This document shows, piece by piece, positions 60,671-64,000 of a DNA stretch of 64,000 bases. Positions within the stretch are counted from its first letter, which is position 1. Every line of letters starts with the position of its first letter. Under the pieces are notes generated by a model. The model was not told the DNA's origin and ran no database searches. It saw only the letters and a program-made list of their open reading frames with translations. This stretch comes from Cymbidium sinense (lineage: Eukaryota; Streptophyta; Magnoliopsida; Asparagales; Orchidaceae). Where the stretch lies: positions 77,859,817 through 77,923,816 of the forward strand of contig CM038220.1 of the NCBI GenBank assembly GCA_021442155.1, in the 5' to 3' direction. Made by a program: the position numbers and the translations under genes.

Positions 60671-62549
60671 CTTTTGTTGTGCAGGTGCTTATACCCCTAA
60701 GCATAATCCAATAGGCCAGGTGGACTTAGTCACTCGTGTGTGGGGTAATAAGTCCAATATACATGCTTGGGATTTGTGTGATTTGTTTAGCTAACCTCTG
60801 TTTTGCAGGTGTTAGTTAGATTTACTTTTTTTTTCATGTAATTTTTACAATTAGGATTTTGGAAAGATTGTTATGGGGATTAGGATGAACATTGGTCATA
60901 AGATCTCATGTATGTATGTGCTTTCAATTTCCAACCATCCAAAAGAAGGAATTAAAGAAGAAAGAAGAAAAGAAGGAGAAAGAAGAAAAGAATAATGAAT
61001 AAGTGAGCTTGAAGACCCCCATAACAATGAGTTCCTTGCTTAAATGTACTTAATTAATTTGTAATCCGGGTTGTATAAGGGTAGAGCTCGACTACTCAAT
61101 TTATTTTCGAGTTTGTGCGATAGTGCCCGACCACAAATGGCCTCTTATTCTTTTGTGTTAACTTTAGAAATTGATTGATGAATTGTTTAGCTTGTGCATT
61201 AAGAGAGCATATTTTTTTTAGTTTCTTCCTTGCATGATGTATGGCCTTGATGTGGATTAGCCTCTTAGGAAAAAATAAATCTTCTACTAAATTTAATAAT
61301 TCAAAATTAAAAATAAAGAACTTATAATCTCACCTAAAGCTTAGGCTAAAATCAAGATAAAAGAATTGGCAACCACTTAGCTGGATGAGTACTTCTTTTA
61401 TAACATCATGCATAAATGCACATTATTTTCACTCTTGATTGGAGGGCTTCCACCTTTGCTAGAGAAACTTAGCTTGATCTTTGAGAGCTATGGTGGAAAC
61501 ACACCTCCTCCTTTCTCACTGATTTTGGCTAATAATCTCATTTCTCATGCATTAGGCATATGAATCCTATTTGCTTGAGTCAAAATAATCATCTAAAAAT
61601 AAAAATATAATATAATATGAATTTCATTAAATTTAGGTCATTTGAAGCATACCCTTACATAATCTAGTCTCTTTAGGGAGTGAGTTTAAGAACTTGTCTT
61701 TTAAATAAATAATAATTATCTTGCATAAAAGATATGACTTACTACATAAATTTAAAATACAAGAGTTAGTTGGCTACAGGCGGTGTAAAGTGTGATTTAT
61801 CCTCTCTTGTGGAGGCAAACCAAATACTCATTTTTGCCTTATATTTAAGTTTTGAGGTTGCTTCTCCTCTTTATGGGCCATAAGCATAAATCCTCACCTC
61901 TTAGGCATTTTCATAATCTTGTGTTATGGAATCATAAGCCTTAAATTTTTAATAAAAATTCAATTCAAATAAATTAAATCAATTTCAAAAAAGTCTAACC
62001 AGATAGTTTGAGATGCTTTCAGAGTTTCACAGATCGTGACATCTCCTACTTATCTTCATTTGGCTTCAATAATAACTCTCTCATCAATCTCATTTGATCT
62101 TCCAAATAAACTAATTGATTGATGGTCTACATATTGAAATCTTTTGGAGATAATCATTTACCTTAATCGAGAGATTCCAAGACCTCATTCCAGGATGTAA
62201 TTAACTATCGCGCTTGCTCCCAGAACCGAATCCGATTTAAAATAAACCCTGCTTTACTTTTCTATGTAAAGTAGGGGGAAGAATCTTTGGTACACATGCA
62301 GATCCATTATCCTTAGGAGCCCTTGTTGAGGTGATTAGATCCATGTAGGGTGGTGACTTCTATCTTTCGAGATAGTACACCTCTCCTTTGAGTCGTACTC
62401 GATCACCCTCAATAAGAACATCTGCGGATCTACGTGGTGTCAAAATTGCATAAAAAGATGTATATTTCGATCTTCATTTTATCCCGCATAGAGTGAAGAT
62501 GGAAGTATATATGTTTTTTATTCTTTAAGAAATATAAAAATTTCACCAC

Positions 62550-62865
62550 GAGGACATTAGCGGGATCTTGAAATCTACAAAAAAAATCATAAGCACACAT
62601 ATATACATATACTTCCACATCGACATTTATACACATCTGTAACCTATACTTCAGCGCATCCACAATTTCTTGCAATTCTATTCCCTATTTTGAATTAGAG
62701 GATGAGAGGAAGAGCGTTCAGTTTAGTTCAAATCAGAAAGAGTGTTCGGCTAGGAGGAGAAAGCGGGGAAATTAGGAAGAAGAATTGCCGGGGGCTGCTT
62801 GGCTGCAGGATTCGAACAGGATTTAGGATGGATTTAATTTAAATCCTGCCGATCAGCCTTTCTAT
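62550..62865. other. DNA right of element H, nothing recognised
   Basis: Starts after the inferred LTR end. AT-rich with a 'cacacatatatacatata' stretch, then 'agaggatgagaggaagagcg'. I see no repeat shared with the rest of the window, no hairpin array and no convincing gene. Confidence 0.4.
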
Positions 62866-63140
62866 CGTTTGGAGAAAGAATGGAGGAAGAAGAAAAAAAA
62901 AGAAAGAAGGGAAAGAAGAAGAAGAAGAAGAAGAAGAGAGGAGAAAAACTACCTTTCCGATTTTGGAAGAGGAGAAAAAAAAATGAAAAATCGAAGAGGG
63001 AAGAAGCGGGCTCTCAGTTTTTTCGGAGGAGGAAGATGTGTGTCCCCTTTGCCTTGCGGTTGGGAAGAAGAAAAAGGGAAGAGGAGGGAATGGTTTCCTT
63101 GGAGGGAACAGTTGCGCCGAAAGCCGAGCGTGGATCGTTT
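62866..63140 (+). repeat. Purine-rich (GA/GAA) low-complexity tract
   Basis: Almost purely A and G from 62870 to about 63010 (AAGAAGAAGAAGAAG runs), which opens long frames rich in Lys, Glu and Arg in two phases. Codon pattern and composition point to low-complexity DNA rather than a gene. Such tracts occur in plant 5' leaders and in LTRs. Confidence 0.55.
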
Positions 63141-63414
63141 GAATCGCGCATGAGAGGGAGCTCCAAGCGATCGGAAGAGGGGATTCGTGTGTCCGGCGTC
63201 GGCTCGCGTGAAGGGGGCAGAGCGCTCGGTTTCTTTCCTGCCTGCGTGAAGAAGAGCGGGTCGCGTGAACCGGAGCGTGCGAGTGGAGGAATAGGGCCGA
63301 TTTGGGTTACTTGAGTGGAATTTGGAGGATTTAGGTTAGATTTGAGTTTATTTAATTTCTTTAAGCACTTAATCGTACTAAAAATGAATTTCACGCCAAT
63401 AAAATCATATAGTT

Positions 63415-63415
<1 letters not shown>

Positions 63416-63485
<70 letters not shown>
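63416..63485. repeat. (AT)n microsatellite, about 34 repeats
   Basis: An uninterrupted run of alternating A and T of about 70 bases. The apparent Tyr-Ile frame through it is an artefact. Confidence 0.95.
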
Positions 63486-63487
<2 letters not shown>

Positions 63488-63499
63488 CTTAGCTTATCC

Positions 63500-64000
63500 A
63501 GTGTTTTGGGCGTAGCAGTGCGGAATTTGTCGGGCCTTAGTTTTCGGCTCAATCATCAATTGATTTTAACTCAAAATGCGCTTCGCCGCTTTCGACCGCC
63601 GACAATCATGCCTTGGCCGAACTAAGTAACGATCTTGATAGATTTTGATGTTTGAAAGCCAACTGATCAATTTCACCGAGCGAGGTCATTTTTGGTTTGC
63701 GCGCTCCGCACTCGCGGTAGCGGTGATTTCGATCGGATCGGTTGATCATCAAGTTATGAAATATTTATATTCGCTTCGCGTTCAACGCGATGGCGATCCG
63801 TTCGTCGATCATCATTTGGGTTGATTTTGGTGGTGACGTCGTATTTGATTATCGATTTGCGCTGTCATTCCATTATTCAACATATGCATAGGCATTGGGC
63901 GGTCTTTGATAGTTTTTGATATTTTGAAGTTAACGGCGCACTCAATTTTATGAACGGAGGTCGTTCGGACATCGTCGTAGCTTCCTAACTATGATATGCG
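63500..64000. repeat. GC-richer unidentified repeat with ~271-bp internal periodicity
   Basis: GATAGATTTTGATGTTTGAA at 63637 and GATAGTTTTTGATATTTTGA at 63908 align, and both are followed by 'gaGGTC' about 45 bases later (spacing 271). Composition is richer in CG dinucleotides than anywhere else in the window, suggesting a younger, less deaminated repeat or LTR that continues to the right. No coding signal. Confidence 0.45.

Larger units (their letters stand above)
35457..62549 (+). mobile_element. Giant Tat/Ogre-type LTR retrotransposon H (outermost element), 3' part, interrupted by N2
   Basis: Two plus-strand coding segments are consecutive parts of one pol gene when compared with N1: protease to RT start (35457-36908) and RT middle to integrase end (49717-52340). 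About 0.37 kb of RT is missing between them. After integrase come the same 3' repeat array and LTR found in N1, both in plus orientation. The LTR ends near 62549 in a diverged copy of the terminal CACCACA. The 5' half of H is not in the window. It should lie left of N1, because N1 inserted into H protease. H is the oldest layer, since both minus-strand elements sit inside it. Its integrase has lost two catalytic acidic residues. Confidence 0.78.
54906..62549 (+). mobile_element. 3' LTR of H (7.6 kb)
   Basis: The only LTR of the family in plus orientation. It starts TATTGAACTC (TGTTGACCTC in N1/N2) and ends near 'aaaatttcaccac' at 62549 (CACCACA in N2). In sense order: three minisatellite units (55360-55750), W-box cluster (56080-57060), a GC-richer segment (58060-58190), long AT-rich part, conserved TATA-like site (60663-60670), GAA-rich tract (about 60950-61000) and a conserved tail. 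The last 110 bases are strongly diverged from N2, so the exact end is uncertain by a few bases. No coding sequence; frames at 57412-57630 and elsewhere are chance. Confidence 0.82.

Noticed and set aside
62550..62570. Sequence 'gaggacattagcgggat' after the H LTR as a decayed primer site, which would make this a 5' LTR
   Set aside because: Similarity to TGGCGACTCCGCTGGGGAT is weak and nothing downstream resembles the family leader or hairpin array; the LTR follows integrase and its array, so 3' LTR is the better reading.
62869..63314. Two overlapping open frames of 94 and 144 codons in the GA-rich tract, possible gene
   Set aside because: Composition is low-complexity purine repeat, which opens several frames at once; no domain, no intron signals that I trust, no conservation evidence.
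63413..63625. Frame starting with Tyr-Ile repeats
   Set aside because: Translation of the (AT)n microsatellite.

Overview
This is intergenic repeat DNA from a large plant (angiosperm-type) nuclear genome. I recognise no host gene, tRNA, rRNA or bacterial feature. Apart from the last ~1.4 kb, everything can be assigned to four LTR retrotransposons nested in one another. Plant origin follows from the families: Ty3/gypsy elements of the Tat/Ogre type (an extra archaeal-type RNase H and a tRNA-Arg primer site) and a chromodomain-bearing chromovirus (tRNA-iMet primer site). All coding regions are broken by stops and frameshifts. I cannot name the species.

Layout. The oldest element, H (+ strand), supplies the backbone on the right: a protease-to-RT fragment (35457-36908), the rest of RT, two RNase H domains and integrase (49717-52340), a 3' non-coding repeat array (52341-54905) and a 7.6 kb 3' LTR (54906-62549). 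Its 5' part would lie left of the window. Two members of the same giant family inserted into H pol in the opposite orientation. N1 (- strand) has its 5' LTR end at 35456. Its 5' LTR is 27743-35456 plus 19159-19426, followed by primer site, hairpin-array leader, gag, protease, RT, RNases H, integrase, 3' array and a 3' LTR at 1-5187 that runs off the window. N2 (- strand) has its 5' LTR at 42538-49716, then primer site, hairpin-array leader and gag, and is cut off at 36909 where it is joined directly to H. A chromovirus V (+ strand, 19427-27742, target duplication TGAAA) later inserted into the 5' LTR of N1.

The Tat/Ogre-type family here is very large: about 29 kb for N1 without the chromovirus (27.1 kb in the window plus ~1.8 kb of LTR judged missing), with 7-8 kb LTRs. 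The most unusual signal is in its non-coding DNA. The 5' leader (16693-18893 and 40259-42270) is a run of about 25 hairpins whose loops are alike but whose stems differ from unit to unit while staying complementary. Paired substitutions also separate the N1 and N2 versions of the same hairpin. The 3' array follows the same principle with a different loop, and the LTR minisatellite is also a hairpin. This covariation is what selection on RNA or DNA folding, or a palindrome-correcting replication process, would leave. It is the part of the window most worth testing.

Working together: in a live copy the LTR promoter would drive a genomic RNA carrying the hairpin leader, Gag, protease, RT, RNase H and integrase. 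No copy here can do this now; they are relics shaped by nesting, deletion and point decay.
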